Shown: positions 1 to 10,723 of the stretch, piece after piece
How positions within the stretch are numbered: the stretch's first letter is position 1
How the letters are laid out: each line of letters starts with the position of its first letter
From: Aureobasidium sp. EXF-3400
Lineage: Eukaryota; Ascomycota; Dothideomycetes; Dothideales; Saccotheciaceae
Assembly (NCBI GenBank): GCA_024195585.1
Contig: SWBL01000208.1
Coordinates: 27,329 to 91,328 of the forward strand
Reading direction: 5' to 3'
DNA: 64,000 nucleotides
The notes under the pieces: model-generated
The model's input: the letters and a program-made list of their open reading frames with translations, nothing else
Told to the model about the DNA's origin: nothing
Database searches by the model: none
Translations under genes and position numbers: made by a program

Positions 1-1256
1 ACGGTGGCTTTCACCCTAAATGCAGATCATTGCATCGCTCGAGATCCTCCTTGGTCAGAGAGTTCGTGCTGTCGCGTGGCAAGCCGAGGGTCAAGCCTGC
101 AGAAGCACTCGGACCAGGCGAAGCAAGTTGCTGATTTAGCGCTCCTACACAGGACGGCGACGACAAACCAAGTCCACTTTGAGCCAAGGAGCAACTTAGA
201 AGGATCGATCAAGGCCTCTCTTCCGTGGCACGTCCAAATCTCGCTTTGCCCTGCCCTGCCGGTAGTATTTGTCTTCTGACCGCCTGCACGCTCAAGTGGA
301 GTCTACCACCAAAACAACGTTTCGATCACGGCACGGCTCTCTGCGCACTGAGTGGCAGCGTCCGCAAAGCTAAAGCTCTGCTCCGACACGGCGTGGCTGC
401 CTTGACCCGCGCGCGCTGTGATCGACAGGATTGTTTATTGCGTACAAATTTGTTTGCGCTAGAGCCGCGCATGCCCTCATCTTTGTGAGATTGAGGTGTT
501 TAGCGAAGCAGCAGACGCGGAGTGACCGCATGAGCAGTCTGTTCAAGCTCAAGTCGACAACTCTTAGACTCGGTCGTGGGCGCGCAGGGTGGCCCCTAGC
601 TAGTGGTGTTGGAAGAGTGTCGCAACAGACGCTCGGACTTCTGACAAAATATTGGATTCTCAAAAAGCATCCACAAACTCACGGACACACTACTACCCGT
701 CCGCGTTTCTCGCTAACCAGAGAGCGCCCCGGGCCTATCCACAATCCCGTCTGAGACCAGTAACGCCCTCAACCAACCAAATACGACCGCTTCGACAGCC
801 GGTCGCCTTTTGCACCTGAAATAGCGGCAGGAACCCCACCATCTGTTCCTTGGACATTTCCGTGCCTGTGTGTCGGATTCACATCGTTTCTTTCTACCGC
901 TCCTTCTGCCGCCCCTAGAAGCGCGCTTGAGGTCATTTGGTCCATTTTCTTGTACAAGACAGGCTGCACACCCGCACCCGCGACATCTCCCAGCTGCTGC
1001 GCGCAAGACTCTCAACCGCTGCTTTTCGAAAATACCGTCGCAGTTTCTGCTGCAGCTGTCACCCGACGCCGCTGTCTTGCCTTGAGTGCCGTTGATCCTG
1101 CAGCTCGCCTGCGGCCCGCGCCTTCCTTGTGCAACTACGACGTAGCTGCCACATCCCACATCCCACGCCAGCCGACGTGCATACTCGGCTACTGCTGTTC
1201 GACAAATCTCAGCAAAGCGCATTAGTCGCTCCATCCCCGCCTATATTTATTTTGAC
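1..1256. other. Intergenic / 5' leader region
   Basis: No convincing gene. All open frames are short and overlap on both strands without recognisable motifs. The last 400 bases are pyrimidine- and CA-rich, which fits the leader and promoter of the Zn2Cys6 gene that starts at 1257. Confidence 0.6.
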
Positions 1257-2868
1257 ATGTACCCAAATCCCGGACCTCAGGCTGCTTGGACGCCAAATAC
1301 CAATGGTCAGCCACCGCAGCAACAACCACAACCTCCTCACCCTCAACATCCTCATCAACACCCTCACCAACAACAGCAGCTGCAACAACCCTTGCAACAC
1401 CAGCAACCTCCTCCGCCCCCACCTTCTACCTCTGCCCCTCCACAACATCAGCAGCAGTGGGCACAACCACCTCCAACCCACCCCAACGCCCAGTATCCCC
1501 AACAGCGTCATCCCACTCAGGTATGTCGAGTCGCACAACGCAAACAGTCTCGCGTGACACTAACCTTTCTTCTATCCAGATTCCTCCCATCAGTCAGGCA
1601 TTGCCCCAAGGAGGACCTCCAAACATGACCACTCTTCAGCCTTCTCACCCAGACCACTATCGTTCGCTGCCACCACCTCCAATGTATGGGCACGCTCCAC
1701 CAGGTCACTACCAGCAGCCTCTACCCTACCCTCCTCAACCTGCACCTCGTCAAAGAACAGCTATTGCTTGCCGCTACTGTCGTCGTAGAAAGGTATGTCC
1801 TCATGAAAGAGAACTCGTCAGCACTTACCTAACCTTGACTAGATTCGATGCTCTGGTTTTGATCAGTCCGAGGATGGTCGTTGCACAAACTGCCAGCGAT
1901 TCTCGCAGGAGTGCGTCTTCACGCCCGTCTCGGCGCAGTCACAGGCCTTCGTCCCGGCGCATACTGTCTGGAGACAGCAGGGTGCACCTCCACAGCAACT
2001 CTACGGAGCTTATGGTCAGCCGCTTCCTCCTCAGCAACACGCGGCTCGCGACCCCTATCCTCCGCCGCAACACGCCTACCCTCCTCCCCAGGGTTACCCC
2101 CAAGGTCCACCGGTCTACGCGATGCCTCCAGGTCATGTCCCTCAAGGGCCTCCCCCTGCTCATGTAGCACCTCCGCAACCCACTGGAACACCGAACCCTG
2201 CTCAGGAAGCTGGTCGCAAGCGCCCTAACGAAGAGCCGCACACTCCAACTCTCCCACCGCCAAACCCTGCTCAGGCCGCTCAACTTCCTCAACAAGGACC
2301 TCCTCCACCTCATCCTCATGCTCAGCCTCAGTACACTTACCCTGATCCTACTGTCTTGACACCTGCAGCCGGCTCTCCTGCTTCTTCGAACACTTCGTTC
2401 CAATCCGCTCAACCTCATGCTCAGCCGTACTTTGCGCCTGCACCCGCACGTAAACCATCTCCTCAGCAAAACAACTACGCATATGACCAGCCTCGTGCTT
2501 CCCACTCACCACACGCTCATGCCGCCTCTGTCACTCCGGCTGCCTATAACCCGGCTGTGACTTCTCACCCAGAATCTAAGCCCGTTCCTTCGAACTCGGA
2601 ACGTTCAAGCCCAACCAACACTGCCAGAGGTGTGCGCATCAATGAACTGGTCGGTCCTAGTGGTCAGCCCCAGGCTCAGTCTCAGCAAAACCACACCCAG
2701 GCACCTCCACCACCTCCTTCTACTGCCGCCCACTCCCAGCAGCCCCAGCAAGCTCCGGGCGCTCCTCAAAACGCATCGCAACAGGCTCAGAACCAGGCCA
2801 ACTCCGAAGGTAGTCGAAGCCAAGCTGATAGCAACATGCTTAGCAAGCTCAACAACCCGCGCATGTAG
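1257..2868 (+). CDS. Q/P-rich Zn(II)2Cys6 transcription factor
   Basis: Exons 1257-1520, 1580-1792 and 1843-2868 join in frame to give about 500 aa. The joined protein has one Zn2Cys6 binuclear cluster at residues 152-183, with spacing C-x2-C-x6-C-x10-C-x2-C-x6-C (CRYCRRRK, IRC, then CTNCQRF...C). Intron 2 falls inside the finger, right after the basic CRYCRRRK stretch. The 88-residue N-terminus is almost entirely Gln, Pro and His. The roughly 320 residues after the finger are Pro/Gln/Ala-rich, and I see no helical fungal-specific middle homology domain. It is a nuclear DNA-binding regulator by family; its targets cannot be read from the sequence. Start chosen at 1257 because it opens the Q/P-rich frame that splices cleanly into the finger. 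An alternative frame over exon 1 is open but breaks the finger. Confidence 0.88.
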
Positions 2869-3602
2869 GAATGTCGCACACCACATCCTTCCGACTGCAC
2901 ATGCTCTGTCGCTATTCCTCGGAGGAAGGGTCCTACCGTCACTATTGAAGATTATAACTCCTCTGATGAGTCGAGTTCTTGACCGACTAATCCGATGAAG
3001 GTCAGAAGCAAAAGTCACCGGATCGCTTTTGCTCAGAATGATATACGTCTTCTGTTGTTCTTTCTTTTTCGTCTTTTTCCTTTTCTTTTTCACCATGCTA
3101 TTAATTTTGTTTCGGGCAAAAGCATACTTTCATGGCTAATGCTACTTTGCTGGAACGGTTGCTAGACTCAAAAGGCATTGATTTCTCTGCTGGCAGGAGT
3201 GTTCTGATAGCGTTTAACTCATGCATTGGGGTGGTTGGTCTTCTGTCACCATTGGACGGCACTGCTTGGTCAGTATCTTGAAATAGTCGATAGCTTTGGC
3301 TCCAGAGAAGAGTCAAAAAGTTTTGTTCTGAACATGGTTGTTTTGCAACGGATTCCGTCTCTCACAGACTCAGTAGTATTCGTGCCATAACCTTCATCAT
3401 CGTTGTGTTCGTGTCTCAAGACTTGATAAACAAAGGGATTGAGATTGTTCTGTGCAATGCGAATTCGAGATGTTTTTCACATGCGGTGACAGTGATGACG
3501 ACGCCAAGAACAGTCACCGCGCTCAACTTCTCTCTCGACACCTCATGATTCTGTCTTTACAATCAACCAGGAGACAAAAGCATTAATATTGGAATCAAAA
3601 TT
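2869..3602. other. Intergenic, 3' UTR and promoter
   Basis: No gene is supported. A T/C-rich run near 3050-3095 probably belongs to the 3' end of the upstream regulator. The rest is the upstream region of the gene at 3603. Confidence 0.55.
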
Positions 3603-5270
3603 ATGACAGAAGCATTGGTGAAATGGGCAGTGCCTCAAATCTCACGTCTTTTGCCTTTGGACGAGGATTCGCTCAAACAGATCGTCACATACCACGATAC
3701 ACTACCTAGAGATGTAGCAGCAGAACAACTTGGAGGTCTGTTGGGCGATTCACCACAAGCTCTGGAGTTCATTGCTTCTTTCAACTCACGTCGCCAAACT
3801 CCACCTTCAGAGGCTCGTCCAGCGCCCGCGGCTGCCTCGGCACAAGATGGAGGTGTACGCAAGAGGCAACCGAAACAACCAAAGAAGAAGGCAAACATTC
3901 ATAGCCTACCAGCACGACAGGTCCAGGATCTTGGGGGCAGTTCTGGTGCATACAGGAAGCAGGATGAAGGCGACTACATGGCTGGATCTTCGAAAAAGAA
4001 ACCGCAAGCATCTCTATCCAACACGTTGGCCTTGCAGGAGGCACCTGACGCCAGGCAACTTCCTGTTCGCACTGCTGGAGGTGTATCACGCGGACCTAAA
4101 GCTCCTCCATCAGCATCTGGCCCTCTTATTTCTGATGTGCTTCCTCCACCATCACAGTCATCTACTCCTCGCACTGCATCACCAGCACCGACCAAGACAA
4201 AGGTCAACATCACTGGAGGCACCAACATGCATGGAGCTGGAAAGACTCTGTCAGATTTAGATTCTGCCATTCGATCTCTCGAGTTGCAGACCAATCCCAC
4301 CCTAGCTTCGAACTCGCAGTCAGCTGCGGATCTCGCGAAGCGAAGATGTAATTGCATGGCTACACGCCATCCGTTGTTGACCATCGCCCCAAATTGTCTC
4401 AACTGTGGAAAGATCGTTTGCGTGAAGGAAGGTCTGGGACCATGCACATTTTGCGAAACACCACTTCTTTCATCTTCAGAGATCGCAAGCATGGTTCGCG
4501 TGTTGAAAGATGAGCGTGGCAAAGAACGTCAAGCCGCGAACAACGCGTCCCACAAACGTGCCGAGGTCAGCCAAAAACCTCGCGCCTTCACTGGTCGTGA
4601 TTTCCTTTCTTCCTCAGCCGCAGCTTCTACTACCGCATCACCACTTTCTTCTGCACCTCCCTCTGAAGACGAGGGCGATGCTGCTGTCAGCAAGGCTAAA
4701 GAGCACCGAGACAAACTTCTCGCGTTCCAAGCCAACAACGCCAGACGTACGCGCATCCATGATGAAGCTGCAGACTTTGATGTTCCTTCTTCCGGAACGA
4801 ACATGTGGGCGTCACCAACAGAGCGTGCTGCAGAACTCAAACGCCAACAAAAGATTATGCGAGAGATGGAATGGAATGCACGACCTGAATACGAGAAACG
4901 CCGTATGGTAGCTAGTATCGATGTTGTGGGCGGAAAAATTGTTAAGCGCATGGCTGAGGTTGAGAGACCTGCTAGTGATGCGGAGGAAGAGGTTGAAGAG
5001 GAAGACACCACGCCAGTAAGACGAGACGATAATGCTGGGTCTGGAGCTTTCAGCAACAATCCTCTGCTGGGTGCGCTCGTCAGACCTACAGCTAGAGCTG
5101 ACAAAGGAAAAGCCAAGGGACAGGAGGGAAGCGAAAACAGGAAGAGTACTTGGAGGAGGGTGCAAGACGATAACGATGACAATGAAGCATGGATTCTGGA
5201 TGGCGGCGCATATGGTGGAAGAGTGGAAGGCAGGATACTGGGCGCGGAGGAACATGCCTTTGGCTCTTGA
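3603..5270 (+). CDS. RQT4: Rqt4 / TRIP4-type (ASC-1) zinc-finger protein
   Basis: Single exon, 555 aa. Residues 249-284 hold the ASC-1 zinc finger: C249, C251, H256, C265, C268, C273, C281 and C284, including the hallmark CLNCGKIVC and the GPCTFC end. The N-terminal 60 residues (MTEALVKWAVPQISRLLPLD...) look like the small helical CUE-like ubiquitin-binding domain seen in fungal homologs. A basic, Ser/Pro-rich linker follows, then a helical charged region and an acidic C-terminal tail. In yeast this family is the Rqt4 subunit of the ribosome quality-control trigger complex, which splits collided ubiquitinated ribosomes; the human relative TRIP4 belongs to the ASC-1 complex. Function is inferred from the finger. 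The stop codon lies only a few bases from an inverted repeat. Confidence 0.9.
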   Translation: MTEALVKWAVPQISRLLPLDEDSLKQIVTYHDTLPRDVAAEQLGGLLGDSPQALEFIASFNSRRQTPPSEARPAPAAASAQDGGVRKRQPKQPKKKANIHSLPARQVQDLGGSSGAYRKQDEGDYMAGSSKKKPQASLSNTLALQEAPDARQLPVRTAGGVSRGPKAPPSASGPLISDVLPPPSQSSTPRTASPAPTKTKVNITGGTNMHGAGKTLSDLDSAIRSLELQTNPTLASNSQSAADLAKRRCNCMATRHPLLTIAPNCLNCGKIVCVKEGLGPCTFCETPLLSSSEIASMVRVLKDERGKERQAANNASHKRAEVSQKPRAFTGRDFLSSSAAASTTASPLSSAPPSEDEGDAAVSKAKEHRDKLLAFQANNARRTRIHDEAADFDVPSSGTNMWASPTERAAELKRQQKIMREMEWNARPEYEKRRMVASIDVVGGKIVKRMAEVERPASDAEEEVEEEDTTPVRRDDNAGSGAFSNNPLLGALVRPTARADKGKAKGQEGSENRKSTWRRVQDDNDDNEAWILDGGAYGGRVEGRILGAEEHAFGS

Positions 5271-5276
5271 TTCGAT

Positions 5277-5865
5277 ATTACCTCCCCATTGTGCTAGAAT
5301 ATAACGCATGTAGCTATAAAAATGCACAATACTACTAGGAAGTATCTACTGAGAAGCGACAATTTATCGGCTCTCCGTGGACACACCTCTGCTTCCGAGA
5401 ACAGTCGTGTCTTTTCACAGTGCACAATCTGCGATTTTCTATGTTCGGAGTGCCTACTCTTCCTCGAACTTTACAGTAGCCTCCTCTTGGTCCTTCTTGA
5501 CTTTGACCTCGGTCTCTTCCTCCTCTTAGGCGGCCTTGTCGGCTGCGGCCTTACCTTTCGAGAAAGGACATTCTGTCTTGGTATGACCCAAGGTCTTGCA
5601 TGTCTTGCAAAAAGGATCGTTAGAGCAGTTACGGGATATCGGAATAGATGGTTGTTGTTATGAGGAGAGAAGATTCATCGTACTCCGACTGTAGTGAAGA
5701 GCATCTCTATACTACGTATAGACACAATTGTTCTTAGAAGGAAAGGCATAGCCAGAGAGAGCTCATAATATGTCGCCTCTTAGTGGGCAATGTTTTCTTC
5801 TTCAATATTGTTGTGCATTTTTATAGCTACACGCGCGCTATACTTTCGCACATGGGGAGGCTGGA
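5277..5865. repeat. Degenerate inverted-repeat element (~590 bp)
   Basis: The arm at 5277-5342 is repeated in reverse complement at about 5798-5865. The core match is perfect over 21 nt (5309-5329 against 5811-5831, containing TTTTTATAGCTACA). A second 9-nt exact match, CCTCCCCAT at 5281-5289 against ATGGGGAGG at 5852-5860, sits in the expected position, with small gaps between. The roughly 480-bp interior carries a minus-strand zinc-knuckle remnant. The element lies between the stop codon of RQT4 and a tRNA gene. This architecture suggests an old non-autonomous transposon or an inverted duplication. No target-site duplication is obvious. Confidence 0.6.
5456..5657 (-). pseudogene. Zinc-knuckle coding remnant inside the inverted repeat
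   Basis: On the minus strand, after an in-frame TAA at 5658-5660, an open stretch contains a canonical CCHC knuckle, CKTCKTLGHTKTEC (C-x2-C-x4-H-x4-C, 5568-5609), followed by a Lys/Ala segment. The frame then meets TAA at 5526-5528. Beyond it the same frame continues as an acidic, coding-like tail (EEEETEVKVKK...) to TAG at 5454-5456. There is no start codon and no splice acceptor between the upstream stop and the knuckle. This looks like a fragment with an inactivating stop rather than a gene. The source (cellular zinc-knuckle protein or retroelement Gag) cannot be decided here. Confidence 0.45.
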
Positions 5866-6075
5866 ATACGATAAAATCAGAAAGCACTCAAAATCATGCG
5901 AGACTCAACTCCTCCGCACCTGCCGAATCTGCCCGAGAAGATTGTCTCCACTCTACGATTCCACCATGTTTCTTTCGAGGGCTTTCAGATCCTGTAGCGA
6001 GAGTATCTATCACGATTGCCATTCTAGTGATCTGTTATCAATGTATGTAAGATTTTCACACATCATATCAGAAAG

Positions 6076-6146
6076 GTCGCGGTGGTGTAGTGGTAACATT
6101 CTCGCCTTCCAAGCGTGAGCGGTGGGTTCGATTCCCGCCCGCGACA
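6076..6146 (+). tRNA. tRNA-Gly (anticodon TCC)
   Basis: A 71-nt cloverleaf. The acceptor arms GTCGCGG (6076-6082) and CCGCGAC (6139-6145) pair perfectly, with discriminator A at 6146. The D-arm/A-box region reads GTGGTGTAGTGGTAAC. The anticodon loop CTTCCAA gives TCC, and the T-arm is GTGGGTTCGATTCCCGC. No intron is present. The family identity follows from the close match to the eukaryotic Gly-TCC pattern. Confidence 0.95.
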
Positions 6147-6659
6147 GTGTTCTTTTGCTCTTCGCGCATCTAACGCACTACCTTTCGTCTAAATCGAGGT
6201 CGATTTGGTGGAGTTATGCTCGTTCGAAGGATTGATAATTTTTGAAGCCTGGTTGAAGCCTCTGACATACAGTGTGCATTTAGCAGATATCGGCCCAATA
6301 CCACAATCTTTTGCGGCACAGTTAAGGAACACAGTGAATACTCGCACATTCACTCGAGACAACGCGACGTTTTATGTACAGATGCGGAATGTTGTCTTGG
6401 TAGTCACCTGCCTCTTCTTACTGAAGTGATTGATAGTACGACAGACTTTGATAGTTCTCATCGTTATAGAAGCAGAAATTCATCAAATGGTATAAACAGC
6501 AATGATAGCAATGAGTCAACAACAACATCAAAATCCCAGCAAGTATAGCAAACCTCCACTCTCTACCGTTCTTCCACCCATCATGTTTAGCCATAGAAAC
6601 CTCCTCATCTCATCTTATGACATAGATCCATCCGTGTTCCCTCATCATGCTGAGAGTAT
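6147..6659. other. Intergenic
   Basis: No gene supported. It covers the tRNA 3' flank and the probable 3' UTR of the minus-strand REC8 gene. Confidence 0.55.
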
Positions 6660-9053
6660 TCACAGCACTCTCAACTCAATCTGCCCAAAGGCCTCTGCTT
6701 GCTCAGCATTCAACAATCCCCTTGTCACTAACGTCAGTACATGCAGAAATCCCTGCGCAGCAACAACTTTCGAATTGCTCTCCGGCTTCAGCAGATCCCC
6801 AAACTCGACAAACTCATCTTTGGCCTCGGAAGCTTCCACATCAAGCACAGAAGCAATAGCCTCGATAGTAGTCTCTTGCCTTTCTTGGGCCTCGGCAATC
6901 CCAGCCTTGACGAAAGCGAGAAAGTTCAGGGACTCGGTGGATAAGGCTGCAGAAAGAAATTGAGAGGTGCCAGCGACTTGGGTAGATACGGCGGCGGCAG
7001 GTCCGAAGAGATCAAAGTCTGTGGCTTGCGAGGGACGAGTGGGGGTTTCTGCTGCGTTGTCGGAAACGGCGAAGTCGTCGTTGAAGTGTGCATTATCGTC
7101 GCTTTGCATGAAATTCATGTCCTCAACATTGGTGGTGGGAAGGGCTCCTCTGCCGACAAGAGGAGAAGCCGATACAGTCAGACGTCCACGGTGTGAGGAA
7201 ACGATGTTGAGGCCACCGCCGCCAGCGATGGAGGAACTGGGTCCTGCGGCACCAGGGCCGTAAAGTGGGAAGGGAGGCACGAAGCCAGTGTGAGAGGACC
7301 CGCGTGAGGGAGGAGCTGCATGGTTCCAGGGCAGGGTATGAGCAGAGGAATGGCGGTCTGCCAGTGGAGTTGGCGCTTCACGGCCCTGTTCGATAGTGTC
7401 GTGGATAGTATCATCGATGAAGCCAGTGTCGAAAACAGCAGCATCATTTGAATCTGCTGCTCTGCCGACTTCATTGTCGTCGCTGCGGGAACGGACTCTT
7501 CTTTCTTGATCGTCATCGTTCTCATCGACGTCTCGTGGATGCTTGGTTCCTGCTATGGTAAGTTGAATACCTGTTAGTGCCTGGAGGAGCGCGTTACCAC
7601 TGAACATCCTCAATGGCTCTGGCATGTAGTCCTCTGCGCCTTGATACGCGGTACCCAGTCCACCAATCCCGTTCTGCAATACCCAAAAGTTTGCATTCTT
7701 GCGGGCCAGGACAAGGCTTTTGTTGTGCAACTTGTGCTGTGTGGCAATGAATTGATTGTCGAGATACTCACGATCCCAATTCTGGAGATCAATGTTGTGG
7801 AGTTCGAGTTCTTGATCTTGGGGTAGTGGTTTAGGAACGCGAACACGGGCGGCAGGAGCAGATGCGGTGGTGGATGAAGCCTGACTGTGTGCTTCTTCCC
7901 CTTGTGCAGCGGCCGGGTCATCAGGGTCCGCTTGTTGAGCGGCAGTGCGTGGAGTAAAAGGCCGGGCGTCTTGCATGTCGACATCGTCTTGGTACACCGG
8001 AAGAGAATCGTCGTCGTACATGACCACATCTCGGTCAGAGTTCGAATCTGGCAGGGCACCATCGCGAATGACAGGCGCAGGCGTGTATACTGAAGCTGCT
8101 CTTCCGTCCCCAGGTGCTGCAGCATTGTCAACAATATTGCCGTCAATGTCGAAATCTAGGCCCAAGCCTAGATCCAGCTCAGGGAGGAGTCCTTCTTCAT
8201 TGGCACCGAGTAGTGAGCGACTGTAGCCTCTATTGTGATCAGAGCCGCCGAGACCGAGACCAAAGCCATCTCCTCCCGCCGACGATGAATGGGTAATGAT
8301 AAGGTCCAAATTGGGGTCCATATGTTCGGAGCCCAAACCGCTTGAGGTAGTGGCATGCGGAGACAGAAGACTGGATCTCGGAGACGAGCCTTCACCACTG
8401 GTGAAACCTAGGACATCATGAAAGGGATCAAAGTCCATACCCCATGCGAGTTCGGGTATGAAATTTGGGTCGTCGTCAAGGACAAGTTGACCAGGTCTAT
8501 GGTAGTCTCGTATCAGTCTGCAATGCCCCCGGAAGTTGGAGAAAAGAGGGATGGCTTACTTGGCTTTGTGCTTGCCATCGAGTTCGATCGGAGCCACATG
8601 CAATGAGCGTAGTAGAGTGCGTATCTTGTTCTGCTCTAGTTGTGCGTCTTTGAGGACGAAGTTGCATTGCTCGCCGTAGACACGCGTAACTCCATATCTG
8701 GAGGGTGTTTGTCAGCAATACTCAGAGACTTTGAATGTTGGACAACTTACAGCAAATTACTTTGCAGTCTGAGTGCCATAGGCGCCTCTGGTGACACGAT
8801 CGTCTGACATGCTTTGGGAATGTTGACTGCGCAAATCTCCTTGCGGTCAACTTTCTTGAGTGTGGATTTTGATCCCAACGTTGCAACAAGCCTGAGGAGA
8901 TGGTTAGGAGCGCGACTTTTGATAGTGTTCTGAGGGACTTTTACCAGACTGTTGCCACGCCGTGCTTGCGCGAGGTAAGAACTATGCGCAATCAAGTTAA
9001 ATGAGAAACTCGGAATCGAAGAAGTGTTGCTTACCCTCGTGGCTATAGAACAT
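6660..9053 (-). CDS. REC8: Rec8-type meiotic cohesin kleisin
   Basis: Five exons join in frame: 9053-9035, 8981-8945, 8891-8751, 8697-8560 and 8496-6660, giving about 723 aa. The N-terminus spliced from the small exons (MFYSHEGVLTSRKHGVATVW, then LVATLGSKSTLKK) is the Rad21/Rec8 N-terminal domain that binds the Smc3 neck. It contains the strongly conserved APMALRLQSNLLYGVTRVY segment. The middle is long, acidic and poorly conserved, as expected for the separase-cleaved region. The last roughly 90 residues (SLNFLAFVKAGI...) form the C-terminal winged helix that binds the Smc1 head. The opening MFYSHE...TSRKHGVATVW resembles Rec8 more than mitotic Scc1/Rad21, so a meiotic role is inferred. The first two exons are only 19 and 37 nt. 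Confidence 0.88.
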
Positions 9054-10095
9054 GATTAAAATGCACCTAAAAACATGCGGAGGGGAAAGAGAGAAGAAGG
9101 ACAAGAATCGTACACGAGTTGATAAGATGGAATGATGATGGAATGAAGTGTTGAAGAGAGTGTTGTAACGTAAGGTGACCGTCAGAGGATGTGTTGCCGA
9201 TAGGGCGTGCTAAACGGTGTTTGAAAGCGCGAAACACGTAGAGATAGTCGTGTAATAGACGTGTAAATAATAGTTGGTAGGGGGATGCTTTGTTGAAAGA
9301 GCTGATTGAAGTGTTCGAGATTGACAGAGGAAGGATCGTTTTCGAGGACCCATTAAGGAGTCAGAACGACCCAGAACACCACATTGACCTCGACGGCCGC
9401 CACCTACTCGTAGCGCTCTTGACACCTCGAGTTTTGCCAGCGCGATTGGTCTAGCCCCTGATTGTGGCTGTCTATCTCTCAGTCTTCATTCCCTCTTCAC
9501 AGCCTCGACCACATATCCAATCCAAGTTCAGTCCTGCCAGCAACACGGTTGAGTGGCCCAGTTGGGCAAACTCCCTAGCGATAAAACACCCGCAAGTTTC
9601 TTTACGGTACTGGCTAAAAACCCCGGAAGGTCGCCCGTTCGATCCTCTGGCGCTCCAGAAGTAGAATATTCTGTGAGCTATGATCCACAAAGAAACTTGC
9701 TCTTGCAAGAAGAAAACATTCCTTGCAACAGATGGGGTTTTCCCAAGCTATACAGCTGCTTGGTTTTTTGCCCTTCGTGGCTCCGATTTGGACTTTTGGT
9801 CGTTGTGTTAGAGAGACCCGACTCGCCTCAACAGCCGGTCGATGATCTGAACCAGAGATGTTCCTGGTGTTCCGTTGTGAGGTACGGCTGTGAATGTGCG
9901 TCCATCCGCGGCTTCCAGAGAAACATCGTTCGTAAAAGTCCGTCCATAACATTCTCAGTCAGGCTGCCAACCACCATGGACGCTTACCACCACTGCCGGA
10001 CGGAGCGTGTTCTCTCCTAAGATCGCAGGCGGATCCAACGTCTACCACTCAATGGCATAACTCGACCTTGTTTATAGACGCTTGCATCCCATCTT
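9054..10095. other. Intergenic with a degenerate tRNA-like sequence
   Basis: No protein gene is supported. Around 9547-9657 there is a pol III-like A box (TGGCCCAGTTGG, 9554-9565) and B box (GTTCGATCC, 9637-9645). The acceptor and T stems do not pair, so I read it as a tRNA relic at most. The left part is the REC8 upstream region. Confidence 0.5.
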
Positions 10096-10476
10096 TTATT
10101 CTCCCTTCTCGGCCCTCTCCTTCTCCAACCTCTTCAGCTCTTTCAGTCTCCTTCTTTCTTCCTTTCTCTTTTTGACCTCCAGCTCTTCAATCTTCTTGTC
10201 GAGCATGATTTTCTTTTGCATGAGGTTGGCTCGGTAGGTTTCCAGTTCGGTGATTTGTTGGAGAGGTGTTGCTTCAGCTGCTTTTTGCCTTTCCTGAAAA
10301 GAGAATCAGTACGAAAGACTACAGGGCAGGAAGACAACAGGCAGAGAAGAACGTACCTGCTTAATGTCTTGCTTCATCTTCAAGCCCGCACCATACCAAG
10401 CTCCAGTTGCCGTGACGGCAGCAATACTGCCCGTAAGGACAAAGCGACGGAATGTCGCGAACTGAGGTGTTGACAT
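10096..10476 (-). CDS. Small mitochondrial-type membrane protein, function unknown
   Basis: Two exons, 10476-10357 and 10293-10096, make 105 aa. Residues about 10-31 (RRFVLTGSIAAVTATGAWYG) form one hydrophobic transmembrane segment preceded by Arg. From about residue 35 on, the chain is a long charged coiled coil rich in Lys, Glu and Arg (MQKKIMLDKKIEELEVKKRE). An N-terminal anchor followed by a coiled coil is typical of small mitochondrial inner-membrane proteins, so that location is inferred. I do not recognise a named family. It is divergently transcribed from HSK3, sharing 247 bp of upstream DNA. The start at 10476 gives the compact N-terminus; an upstream in-frame ATG near 10656 would add residues overlapping that promoter. 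Confidence 0.75.
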
Positions 10477-10723
10477 GACTTGCCCTTCTACGAGTATCTG
10501 AGCTTGGAGAGAAGGTAGAAGTGTGATGATGGCATGAGCCAATGGTTGCAGAGATTCATTTGCGGCTTGTCCCGCCGCAGGTCGCTTTCTCCGCAATCGC
10601 GAATGTTTACACCTCGGACTTGCTGTTGATAGGTACACTTCCATCGCAACCATCATCTGATCAAAAGAGCATCACAACCTACAAGTCAAAATCGCTGCAA
10701 AGAGACATCATCGCAAAACGACA

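Noticed and set aside
1286..2167. 293-codon frame overlapping the first Zn2Cys6 gene
   Set aside because: Only its middle part is real (as exon 2). Read as a whole it crosses both introns and destroys the zinc finger.
9547..9657. A functional tRNA gene at the A/B-box pair
   Set aside because: Neither the acceptor stem (GGTTGAG against GCGCTCC) nor the T stem pairs, so no tRNA is annotated.
9553..10020. 155-codon frame in the REC8 upstream region
   Set aside because: No ATG start, no motif, and it overlaps the tRNA-like relic; composition is not coding-like.
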